Source of the DNA: an uncultured Gammaproteobacteria bacterium
Lineage (GTDB): Bacteria > Pseudomonadota > Gammaproteobacteria > Pseudomonadales > UBA5518
DNA length: 11,298 nucleotides
Direction: 5' to 3'
NCBI GenBank assembly: GCA_903921135.1
Contig: CAIXOY010000415.1
Span: 1 to 11,298, forward strand
Notes under the pieces: generated by a model
The model's input: only the letters and a program-made list of their open reading frames with translations
What the model was told of the DNA's origin: nothing
Databases searched by the model: none
Part shown: positions 1-6,634 of the stretch, piece after piece
How the letters are laid out: each line of letters begins with the position of its first letter
Numbering within the stretch: position 1 is the first letter of the stretch
Program-made: the position numbers and the translations under genes

Positions 1-830
1 CGGCAGGCGACACGGCCCTCGGCATCGGATACGTAGCCCCGCGTGGTCGGGAACTGGCGCCAGACGATTTCCTCCGGGTTGGAGAAGTCGAAGCCGCCGC
101 CTTCCACTTCCTTTGCGGTGATGGGGAAGGAGAGCGCCCAGTCACCGTCGTTCTTGACCGATTCCATGAACTCTTCGGTGATGAGCAGGGAGAGGTTGAA
201 CTGGCGTAAACGGCCGTTCTCGCGCTTGGCGCGGATGAAGTCGACGACATCCGGGTGGCTGATGTCGAAGGTGCCCATCTGCGCGCCGCGGCGCCCACCG
301 GCGGAGGACACGGTGAAGCACATCTTGTCGAAGATATCCATGAACGACAGCGGGCCGCTGGTGTAGGCCCCGGCGCCTGATACATAGGCGCCGCGCGGAC
401 GCAGGGTCGAGAACTCGTAGCCGATGCCGCAGCCTGCCTTCAGGGTGAGGCCAGCCTCGAGGTTTTTCTCGAGGATGCCGAGCATGGAGTCCTCGACGGT
501 GCCCGAGACGGTGCAGTTGATCGTGGAGGTCGCCGGCTTGTGCTCTTGGGCGCCGGCGTTGGAGATGATGCGTCCTGCCGGGATGGCGCCGTTGCGCAGC
601 GCCCAGACGAAGCGCTCGTACCAGTGCTCGCGGCGCTCCTCTGGCTCGACTTCGGAGAGGGCGCGTGCCACGCGGCGGTAGGTGCCGTCGATGCTGTCGT
701 CCAGAGGGTTGCCGGATTTGTCTTTCAGGCGATATTTGCGATCCCAGATGTCTTCCGAAGCCGGCTGCAGTGTGGTGCCCGGCTCGGCGCTACGGGGAAA
801 CGGCATGATTTTTCGTGCTTCAGTGGACAT
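1..830 (-). CDS. nrdJ: Class II (adenosylcobalamin-dependent) ribonucleotide reductase, N-terminal part, runs off the window
   Basis: The enzyme reduces ribonucleotides to deoxyribonucleotides using a radical from adenosylcobalamin, with or without oxygen. About 276 codons are visible, starting at the ATG at 830-828; the C-terminal part lies beyond base 1. A GAGG Shine-Dalgarno (836-839) stands five bases before the ATG. The visible part has the family's NCTVSGT motif (residues 105-111), whose Cys106 I take as the N-terminal member of the redox cysteine pair. It also has a glycine-rich segment CGIGYEFSTLRPRG (134-147) and the run SSAGGRRGAQMGTFDISHPD (175-194). The radical-site cysteine, the second redox cysteine and any C-terminal cysteine tail lie outside the window. 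Upstream are two NrdR-type boxes and a likely promoter. Assignment to class II rather than class I NrdA rests on recalled motif similarity and the lack of an N-terminal ATP-cone; an NrdJ-like subtype cannot be excluded. Confidence 0.9.
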   Translation of the reverse strand, partial: MSTEARKIMPFPRSAEPGTTLQPASEDIWDRKYRLKDKSGNPLDDSIDGTYRRVARALSEVEPEERREHWYERFVWALRNGAIPAGRIISNAGAQEHKPATSTINCTVSGTVEDSMLGILEKNLEAGLTLKAGCGIGYEFSTLRPRGAYVSGAGAYTSGPLSFMDIFDKMCFTVSSAGGRRGAQMGTFDISHPDVVDFIRAKRENGRLRQFNLSLLITEEFMESVKNDGDWALSFPITAKEVEGGGFDFSNPEEIVWRQFPTTRGYVSDAEGRVAC

Positions 831-863
831 TAAAGCCTCGCGTGGTTATTGGCCGTTTGAAGA

Positions 864-879
864 CGGGGCGGCTGCCCCG
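864..879 (-). other. GC-rich hairpin in the nrdJ leader
   Basis: A perfect inverted repeat CGGGGC-(4 nt)-GCCCCG would form a stable stem in the 5' leader of nrdJ, about 33 nt before the start codon. On the minus strand it is followed by TCTTC rather than a real U tract, so it is not a convincing terminator or attenuator. No cobalamin-riboswitch B12-box was seen in the leader. Confidence 0.4.
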
Positions 880-935
880 GAGCAAAAGAATCCCGCTCCC
901 TCCGGAGAGGAAAATCACAGAAGGCGGGAGTCAAA

Positions 936-951
936 ACTCAAGATGCAGTGT
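936..951 (-). promoter_or_regulatory. NrdR box 2 (promoter-proximal) upstream of nrdJ
   Basis: The sequence ACTCAAGATGCAGTGT matches the NrdR consensus at about 12 of 16 positions. Its centre lies 33 bp from that of box 1, close to three helical turns, the arrangement known for paired NrdR boxes. It overlaps the proposed -10 element. It is weaker than box 1 on its own but is supported by the spacing. Confidence 0.6.
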
Positions 952-974
952 AGTCACCGAGTTTCAAAACACAA
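947..974 (-). promoter_or_regulatory. Putative sigma70 promoter of nrdJ
   Basis: On the minus strand TTGTGT (969-974) and TACACT (947-952) are separated by 16 bp, a fair match to -35 and -10 elements. Transcription would start near 940, giving a leader of about 110 nt. Both elements overlap the NrdR-type boxes, as expected of a repressed nrd promoter. The elements were matched by eye only. Confidence 0.45.
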
Positions 975-984
975 CATGTAGTGC
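969..984 (-). promoter_or_regulatory. NrdR box 1 (promoter-distal) upstream of nrdJ
   Basis: The sequence ACACAACATGTAGTGC matches the NrdR consensus acaCwAtATaTwGtgt at about 13 of 16 positions, including the core C, A, AT and G. NrdR is the ATP/dATP-sensing repressor of ribonucleotide reductase genes. The box overlaps the proposed -35 element. Its position between a class II reductase gene and its likely promoter makes the assignment credible. Confidence 0.7.
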
Positions 985-1001
985 CAAAGTTTTTTTGCCA
1001 C

Positions 1002-1030
1002 TTGGCGTTTGGCAAAGTCTTTGCTAAATC
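1002..1030 (+). promoter_or_regulatory. Weak candidate promoter of the ybhP-like gene
   Basis: TTGGCG (1002-1007) and TAAATC (1025-1030) are spaced by 17 bp, with a TG one base upstream of the -10 as in extended -10 promoters. Each hexamer matches poorly. A 13-bp palindrome (1012-1024) fills most of the spacer and could be an operator. This is the best candidate I can see in the gap, not a firm call. Confidence 0.25.
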
Positions 1031-1070
1031 CCGTAGCATCGCGCGACCGATCCTCAGGCCCTCCGCACAC

Positions 1071-1823
1071 ATGGCCACCGCACTGCGCGTACTCACCTAC
1101 AACGTCCACAAGGGCTACTGCAGCGGCAACCGCCGTTTCGTGCTCGACGGCATGCGCAGACTGATCGCGGGAACCGGTGCGGATCTCGTTTTCCTGCAGG
1201 AAATCCACGGTCGCAAGAGTCCGGGCAAACGTGAGTCCGGGGCCTGGCCCGAGCAACCGCACTTCGAATATCTGGCGGATTCTGCGTGGCCTCACCACGC
1301 CTACGGCCGCAACGCCATCTACCGGGAAGGCGATCACGGGAACGCGATCCTCAGCAAGTTCCCTTTCAGTCACTGGGAGAACATCAACATCGCGATCTTC
1401 CCGCGTTCCAGTCGCAGCATCCTGCACGGCGTAATCGAAGTGCCGGGTACTGACCGCCCACTGCACCTGCTCTGCGTCCATCTCGGGCTCCTGGAGCGCG
1501 AGCGTCGGGGGCAGTTGCATATCCTGAGCGAGCGCATCGCTTCCCGCATTCCGGCCGACGAGCCCTTGATCCTCGCGGGGGACTTCAACGACTGGCGGCG
1601 ACGCGCCGAACGCCACCTGCACGAAAGCCTCGGTGTGGGCGAGTTGTTCACCGAACTCGAGGGCCGGCACGCCCGCAGCTACCCCATCTGGCAGCCTCTG
1701 CTTGCAATGGACCGCATCTACTATCGGGGGATGGTGCCCAGAGGATGCGAGGTGCTTGCGAGCGGCGAATGGCGCAGCCTTTCTGATCACGCGGGACTGC
1801 TTGGGGACTTCCGGCTCGGTTGA
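1071..1823 (+). CDS. ybhP: YbhP-like endonuclease/exonuclease/phosphatase family protein
   Basis: A 250-residue metal-dependent phosphoesterase of the EEP fold (DNase I / AP endonuclease / sphingomyelinase superfamily), probably cytoplasmic; no signal peptide is seen. The fold's signature residues are all present: Asn11 in TYNVHKG, Glu44 in FLQEIHG, His137 in CVHLGL, Asp171 and Asn173 in GDFNDWR, Asp214 in MDRIYY, and the C-terminal SDH (Asp239, His240). Long stretches such as HYEFLAD/AYGRNA-type blocks (residues 65-95) resemble E. coli YbhP, whose substrate is unknown as far as I know. I chose the ATG at 1071 because the protein then begins directly at the first beta strand. The in-frame GTG at 981 would add 30 unrelated residues and lies inside NrdR box 1. 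No strong Shine-Dalgarno is seen. The gene diverges from nrdJ and converges on dnaE2 with a 17-bp gap. An intact, likely active enzyme; substrate unassigned. Confidence 0.88.
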   Translation: MATALRVLTYNVHKGYCSGNRRFVLDGMRRLIAGTGADLVFLQEIHGRKSPGKRESGAWPEQPHFEYLADSAWPHHAYGRNAIYREGDHGNAILSKFPFSHWENINIAIFPRSSRSILHGVIEVPGTDRPLHLLCVHLGLLERERRGQLHILSERIASRIPADEPLILAGDFNDWRRRAERHLHESLGVGELFTELEGRHARSYPIWQPLLAMDRIYYRGMVPRGCEVLASGEWRSLSDHAGLLGDFRLG

Positions 1824-1840
1824 GCCCCGGGCGCGCGGTG

Positions 1841-4800
1841 TCAGTGGAAATCGCGTGACTGCGACTCGATCCCTCCCAAGGCCTCGCTGCGGTCGATGAT
1901 CTCGCCGGCAATCACGTGCACCACGGCGTCGCGGTTCTCGACGATCCCTTTCACCAGCAGCAGTCGCCCGCCCAACAGGGCCTTGCGGAAGCGCTCCTGA
2001 CGGTCTTTCCACACCACTACGTTGATGTTGCCCGTGTCGTCTTCCAGCGTGAGGAAGAGCACGCCACTCGCGGTGCCCGGTCTTTGGCGACAGGTGACGA
2101 GCCCCCCGACGCGGACGAAGCGCCCGCTGCCGCGCAGGGGCAGTTCGGCAGCCGGGCAACAGCGCTCGAGCTCGCCACGCTCCCGCAGCAGTGCGACGGG
2201 GTGGCGCCCGAGGGAAAGACCGAGGCTGCGGTAGTCCGCGACCACGTCAGCGGATTCCGTAGGTGCGGGCAACCGCACACCGTCATCGGGTTCAGCGCTG
2301 CCAAGGAGGGGCCTGAACGGCTCGATGGCGCGTGCCTGCCAGTGCGCCTGGTGCCGGTTGCCCGCCAGCGTGACGAGAGCGCCCGCCTGTGCGAGCAGTT
2401 CCACTTCCCCCCGATCCAGACCTGCACGGGCGGTCAGTTCGGCAATGCTGCGAAAACCGCGAACCGGGCGAGCCTCGGCGAGGCGGTGCGCCGTTTCCGT
2501 TCGCAGCCCCTTGACGAGGTGCAAGCCAAGACGCAGCGCGGGAGCCGCAGCCCCGCGCGCGTCAAGCGAGCTTTCCGCCAGGCTGTGGTTCACGTCCACC
2601 GGAAGCACCTGCACGCCGTGGCGGCGCAGATCCTGGACGAGTTGTGACGGCGAGTAGAAGCCCATGGGCTGGCTGTTCAGCAGTGCGCAGCAGAAGGCCA
2701 CAGGATGATGGCGCTTCAGCCAAGCCGAGGCATAGGCGAGCAGAGCGAAACTCGCAGCGTGCGATTCCGGGAAGCCGTAGTCACCGAAGCCTTTCATCTG
2801 GTTGAAGAGGCGCTCGGCGAATTCCTCCGGGTGGCCACGGGCCAGCATGCCGTTCACGACCTTGTCACGGAACGCCATCAGCGTGCCGTTGCGGCTCCAA
2901 GCCGCCATGGCCCGGCGTAACTGGTCAGCCTCGCCGCCACTGAAGCCTGCCGCGACCATCGCGAGCTTGATCACCTGTTCCTGGAAAATCGGTACGCCCA
3001 GCGTGCGTGCCAGCACGCCGCGGATTTCCTCGTTCGGGTAACTCACGGCCTCCCGTCCCTGCCGGCGGCGCAGGTAGGGATGCACCATATCGCCCTGGAT
3101 GGGCCCCGGCCGCACGATCGCGATCTGGATCACGAGGTCATAGAACGTGCGCGGACGCAGCCGAGGCAGCATCGCCATCTGTGCCCTCGACTCGACCTGG
3201 AACACGCCGACGCTGTCGCCTTCGCAGAGCATGTCGAAGGTGGCGGGGTCATCTGCCGGAATCGCCGACATGTCGAGTGGCGTGCCGCAGGACTCGCGCA
3301 GCAGCCCGAAACAGCGGCGGATCGCACTCAGCATGCCGAGGGCGAGGATGTCGACCTTCAGCATGCCGAGCGCCTCGATGTCGTCCTTGTCCCACTGGAT
3401 CACGGTGCGCTCGGGCATGGCTGCGTTCTCTACCGGAACGAGAGCGGAAATGGGCGAGCGCGTGATGACGAAACCACCGACGTGCTGCGAGAGGTGGCGC
3501 GGGAAACCGAGGATGTCTTTCAGCAGGCGCAAAAAATGGGCGGCTAGCGCGGAGGAGCCCGCGAGTTTTCCGGCGCGGAAGCGCTGCTCCAGATCTGCCG
3601 GGCGGTCCCACCAGGAAAGCGAGGCTGCGAGTTCGGCCACGAAGCGCTCGTCGAGTCCCAGCGCCTTGCCCACATCACGCACCGCGCTGCGGGGGCGGTA
3701 GGTGATGAGGCTCGCCGCGAGCGCGGCGTGATCGCGCCCGTACTTGCGGTATATGTACTGGATGACCTCTTCGCGCCGCTCGTGCTCGAAATCGACGTCG
3801 ATGTCCGGCGGCTCGTTGCGCTCCTTCGAGATGAAGCGCTCGAAGAGCGTCTCGACCCGCGCAGGATCGACCTCCGTGATGAACAGGCAATAACACACCA
3901 CCGAGTTGGCCGCCGAGCCGCGGCCCTGGCAGAGAATGCCCTCGCTGCGCGCGAAGGCGACGATGTCGTGCACGGTGAGGAAGTAATACTCGTAGGCCAG
4001 TTCGGCAATGAGCGAGAGTTCTTTTTCGATCATCCCGCTTATCCGGTGTGCGATCCCTCCCGGCCAGCGCCGGGCGGCTCCGGCGAGCACGAGTTCACGC
4101 AGCCACTCGCCCGCCGTGCGGCCTGCGGGCACGAGTTCTTCGGGGTATTCGTAGCGGAGCTCTTCCAGCGAGAAGTTGCAGCGCGCGGCGATTGCGATGC
4201 TCTCTGCGAGCAGTTCCGGAGGGTACAGGCGTGCCAGTGTGGCCACGGGCCGCAGGTGTCGTTCTGCATTCGGACCGATGCGCTTGCCCAGTTGCTGTAC
4301 GGGGACGCCGAGACGTACGGCCGCCAGTACGTCTGCCAGCGACTTGCGTGAGGCCTCGTGCATCTCGACACCGCCGCAGGCGACCATCGGGATGACATGT
4401 GCTCGGGCCACGGCGTGCAGGCGGAGATAGCGTTGCTGTTCTTCAGGTCCGCGCAGGAGCTCCACGCCCAGCCACAGCCTTCCCTTGAAGAGGGAGGCGA
4501 GATGCGATGCCTGGGTGCCGAGCACGGCATCGCTCGCATCCTCTGCGGGCACCCAGATCGCGAGGCAGCCACGCGCGTTGATGGGAAGGTCGTCGAGGCG
4601 CAGCGCATAGCTGCCTTTGTCGGCGCGCCGGCGACCCAGCGTGATCAGCCCCGAGAGCGCCGAGTAGGCCGCCCTGTCGGGCGCGAGCAGTACGAGGTGC
4701 AGATCCTCCGGCAGACGGAACTCGGAGCCGGCAATGAGTTTCAGGCCGTGCTCGCGGGCGGCGACATGCGCGCGGACGATGCCGGCGAGGGAACATTCGT

Positions 4801-4918
4801 CGGTGATGGCAATCGCGCGGTAGCCCAGCGCGGCGGCACGGGCGACGAGCTCCGCGGGGTGTGAGGCGCCCCGCAGGAAGCTCAGGTTGCTGATGCAGTG
4901 GAGTTCGGCGTAGTCCAC
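1841..4918 (-). CDS. dnaE2: Error-prone DNA polymerase DnaE2 (ImuC)
   Basis: A 1025-residue C-family polymerase, homologous to the replicative Pol III alpha subunit, that does translesion, mutagenic synthesis after DNA damage, normally with ImuA and ImuB. Length is typical for DnaE2 and shorter than DnaE1. The order is an N-terminal PHP domain (from residue 2, YAELHC and FLRGASHP), a polymerase core with catalytic aspartates Asp374 and Asp376 in PDIDVDF and Asp523 in LKVDILALG, a helix-hairpin-helix region (about 798-850) and an OB fold (about 930-1005). It ends in SRDFH, as many DnaE2 proteins do. The first PHP motif reads HCIS instead of HxH, in line with a PHP domain not used for proofreading. 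The start is GTG at 4918-4916; there is no good Shine-Dalgarno, but no other start lies upstream in frame. A LexA box lies 13 nt upstream, so SOS control is very likely. imuA and imuB are absent from the neighbourhood. Confidence 0.95.
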   Translation of the reverse strand: MDYAELHCISNLSFLRGASHPAELVARAAALGYRAIAITDECSLAGIVRAHVAAREHGLKLIAGSEFRLPEDLHLVLLAPDRAAYSALSGLITLGRRRADKGSYALRLDDLPINARGCLAIWVPAEDASDAVLGTQASHLASLFKGRLWLGVELLRGPEEQQRYLRLHAVARAHVIPMVACGGVEMHEASRKSLADVLAAVRLGVPVQQLGKRIGPNAERHLRPVATLARLYPPELLAESIAIAARCNFSLEELRYEYPEELVPAGRTAGEWLRELVLAGAARRWPGGIAHRISGMIEKELSLIAELAYEYYFLTVHDIVAFARSEGILCQGRGSAANSVVCYCLFITEVDPARVETLFERFISKERNEPPDIDVDFEHERREEVIQYIYRKYGRDHAALAASLITYRPRSAVRDVGKALGLDERFVAELAASLSWWDRPADLEQRFRAGKLAGSSALAAHFLRLLKDILGFPRHLSQHVGGFVITRSPISALVPVENAAMPERTVIQWDKDDIEALGMLKVDILALGMLSAIRRCFGLLRESCGTPLDMSAIPADDPATFDMLCEGDSVGVFQVESRAQMAMLPRLRPRTFYDLVIQIAIVRPGPIQGDMVHPYLRRRQGREAVSYPNEEIRGVLARTLGVPIFQEQVIKLAMVAAGFSGGEADQLRRAMAAWSRNGTLMAFRDKVVNGMLARGHPEEFAERLFNQMKGFGDYGFPESHAASFALLAYASAWLKRHHPVAFCCALLNSQPMGFYSPSQLVQDLRRHGVQVLPVDVNHSLAESSLDARGAAAPALRLGLHLVKGLRTETAHRLAEARPVRGFRSIAELTARAGLDRGEVELLAQAGALVTLAGNRHQAHWQARAIEPFRPLLGSAEPDDGVRLPAPTESADVVADYRSLGLSLGRHPVALLRERGELERCCPAAELPLRGSGRFVRVGGLVTCRQRPGTASGVLFLTLEDDTGNINVVVWKDRQERFRKALLGGRLLLVKGIVENRDAVVHVIAGEIIDRSEALGGIESQSRDFH

Positions 4919-4931
4919 GGAAGCTGCCGAA

Positions 4932-4951
4932 TACTGTATGGATGAACAGTA
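4932..4951 (-). promoter_or_regulatory. LexA (SOS) box of dnaE2
   Basis: The site reads TACTG-N10-CAGTA, with the core CTGT-N8-ACAG, a full match to the gammaproteobacterial LexA consensus; one further base pair on each side (4931, 4952) also pairs. It overlaps a TATACT -10 element (minus strand, 4948-4953) and lies 13 nt before the dnaE2 GTG, so bound LexA should block initiation. LexA-controlled dnaE2 is well known. Confidence 0.92.
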
Positions 4952-4953
4952 TA
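4948..4953 (-). promoter_or_regulatory. Putative -10 element of the dnaE2 promoter
   Basis: TATACT on the minus strand is a 5-of-6 match to the sigma70 -10 hexamer. It would start transcription around 4941, leaving a leader of only about 20-25 nt. No good -35 hexamer is found 16-18 bp upstream; the nearest is a poor CTGGCC. The overlap with the LexA box is what makes this candidate credible. Confidence 0.5.
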
Positions 4954-4976
4954 CGGCGGCTTCCGTGTGGCGGCCA

Positions 4977-4991
4977 GCGTGCTGGGCACGC
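4977..4991 (-). terminator. Weak hairpin after the permease gene
   Basis: A perfect 6-bp stem GCGTGC/GCACGC with a 3-nt loop lies 9 bp after the permease stop codon. No U tract follows, so intrinsic termination is doubtful. It could stabilise the 3' end of the permease mRNA or pause polymerase before the dnaE2 control region. Confidence 0.3.
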
Positions 4992-5000
4992 CCGGCGTTC

Positions 5001-6608
5001 TCAGTCCTCGAGGCGCTTGGGCAGGTCCATGGTCGGTTCTGCGCCGATGACCACGTCGCCCCGGGCGAGACGCGAATGACGAATCCCGTACGCGAAATAC
5101 ACGACCATCCCGCCCGCGAGGTAGATCAGGAAGAATTCGCGCGTTGCCTCGTGCGCCATCAGCGACATGACCAGCAACAGGCACATCGATGCACCTGCGA
5201 GTGGCACCAGAGGGAACAGGGGCGCTCGGAAGGGGCGCTTGATGCCGGGCGCCGAGACACGCAGGTAAAGCACGGTGATGCAGACCACCGCGAACGCAGT
5301 GAGCGATCCCATGCTAGTCAGCTTGGCGAGCGAGTCGAGCGGCATGAAACCCGCGAAGCAGGATGCGACGAAGCCCACGATCAGCGTGTCGATCCAAGGG
5401 GTGCGGAACTTGCTGTGTACCACCGAAAACACCGGCGGCAGCAGCCCGTCGCGCGACATCGTGTAGAAGATCCGCGTCTGGCCGTAGAGCAGCACCAGCA
5501 TCACCGAGGAAATGCCGGCAATGGCGCCGATTTTCACCAGGATCGCGAACCACGGAATCCCCATCGCGTTAACAGCGAGCGCAATCGGCGCAGGCGTGTC
5601 GAGTTGCGCGTAAGGCACGATACCCACCAGCACCGCAGAGGTGAGGATGTAGAGCAGGGTGCAGATGAGCAATGAACCCAGGATGCCGATCGGCATGTCA
5701 CGGGAAGGGTTGCGTGACTCCGCGCCGGCTGTGGACACCGCCTCGAAACCGAGATACGCGAAGAAGATGGTGGCTGCCGCGGTGATGATCCCGCCGATGC
5801 CGTAGCGCGAGGTGTTCTCCCCGGTGACAACGTCCATCAGGGCCCGACCAATGTCACTCCAGAGTCCACGCTCTGTTCCGGGTGGTGGCGGGGGAACCTG
5901 CTCCGGGATGAAGGGGGTCCAGTTGGCGGTGTCGACGAAAAACGCCCCCACACCGATGAACGCAACGACGACCGAGAGCTTGATCACCACCACGACGTTG
6001 TTGGCGGTGGCGGATTCCTGTATCCCGACGACCAGCAGTGCCGTGACGCAGCAGATGGCGAAGATCGCCGGGAGATTCGCCACGCCGGTGCCAATGATCT
6101 CCGTGCCCTCGCGTATCGGCACGCCGGGCGCAGCTGTGAGCGCTGCAGGTATGTGTATGCCCATGTCTTGCAGCAGGCTCACGACGTAACTCGACCAGCC
6201 CACGGCAACGGTGGCTGCGGCCAGACCGTATTCGAGGACAAGCAACAAGCCCATGACCCAGGCGACGATCTCGCCCATGGAGGCATAGGAGTAGGAATAG
6301 GCGGAGCCGGAGACGGGGAGCATCGAGGCGAGTTCGGCGTAACACAGCGCCACGAAAGTGCAGAGCAGCCCCGTGATGATGAAAGAAAGAATGATGGCCG
6401 GGCCCGCGTATTCCGCTGCGGCGCGCCCGGTGAGCACGAAGATGCCCGTTCCGATCACGCAGCCGATGCCGAGCGAGACCAGGTTCAGCGCGCCGAGACT
6501 GCGCTTGAGCGTGCTGGAGGCGTGCTCGGCGTGCATCTGCTCGACGGACTTCCGGATGAACAGGCGGGCAAGCCCGCGCGCGGCCGGGGCTGTGTTTGTC
6601 TCGGGCAT
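5001..6608 (-). CDS. APC-superfamily amino acid permease (CAT/YfnA-like)
   Basis: A 535-residue inner-membrane transporter, expected to import amino acids by proton symport or exchange. About 12 hydrophobic segments are visible, the first near residues 41-60. It has the unwound first helix GIGCVIGTGIF (47-57), the family's substrate carboxylate-binding element. Other family marks are LCYAELASMLPVSGSAYSY (88-106), FFAYLGFEAVSTAGAESRNP (282-301) and MPIGILGSL (305-313). The substrate cannot be told from sequence; the nearest group I recognise is the cationic amino acid transporter / YfnA branch. The start ATG (6608-6606) has an AGGA about 7 nt upstream. The protein is longer than the usual 460-490 residues, partly from an extended loop at 222-272 with a run of five prolines. 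It follows the L,D-transpeptidase gene by 26 bp and is probably cotranscribed with it. Confidence 0.9.
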   Translation of the reverse strand: MPETNTAPAARGLARLFIRKSVEQMHAEHASSTLKRSLGALNLVSLGIGCVIGTGIFVLTGRAAAEYAGPAIILSFIITGLLCTFVALCYAELASMLPVSGSAYSYSYASMGEIVAWVMGLLLVLEYGLAAATVAVGWSSYVVSLLQDMGIHIPAALTAAPGVPIREGTEIIGTGVANLPAIFAICCVTALLVVGIQESATANNVVVVIKLSVVVAFIGVGAFFVDTANWTPFIPEQVPPPPPGTERGLWSDIGRALMDVVTGENTSRYGIGGIITAAATIFFAYLGFEAVSTAGAESRNPSRDMPIGILGSLLICTLLYILTSAVLVGIVPYAQLDTPAPIALAVNAMGIPWFAILVKIGAIAGISSVMLVLLYGQTRIFYTMSRDGLLPPVFSVVHSKFRTPWIDTLIVGFVASCFAGFMPLDSLAKLTSMGSLTAFAVVCITVLYLRVSAPGIKRPFRAPLFPLVPLAGASMCLLLVMSLMAHEATREFFLIYLAGGMVVYFAYGIRHSRLARGDVVIGAEPTMDLPKRLED

Positions 6609-6634
6609 GGGCTGGTCCTGTGTGTGGCGTCGGC

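Larger units (their letters stand above)
4919..4964 (-). repeat. 46-bp near-palindrome enclosing the LexA box
   Basis: Two 19-nt arms (4919-4937 and 4946-4964) pair with only two mismatches around an 8-nt centre. The outer parts GGAAGC and GCTTCC go well beyond the LexA consensus. The inner arm end touches the dnaE2 GTG start codon. A transcript reading in from the permease gene could fold this into a 17-bp hairpin right before the start codon. Confidence 0.8.

Noticed and set aside
831..935. Cobalamin riboswitch in the nrdJ leader
   Set aside because: Expected for a B12-dependent enzyme, but the leader is only about 110 nt, no B12-box-like sequence is seen, and the hairpin at 864-879 alone is not enough.
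981..1070. Upstream GTG start (981) for the ybhP-like gene
   Set aside because: It lies within NrdR box 1 and adds 30 residues not seen in the family; the ATG at 1071 begins just before the first core strand.
1824..1840. Terminator between the convergent ybhP-like gene and dnaE2
   Set aside because: The gap is only 17 bp, GC-rich, with no stem followed by a T run on either strand.
954..2159. Long minus-strand open frame (401 codons) across the ybhP-like gene and the dnaE2 end
   Set aside because: It is antisense to the intact ybhP-like gene, is very rich in Arg, Pro and Ala as GC-rich shadow frames are, and shows no domain.
3728..4351. Plus-strand open frame of 207 codons inside dnaE2
   Set aside because: It is antisense to the conserved DnaE2 core including the catalytic aspartates, with no motif or ribosome-binding site of its own.
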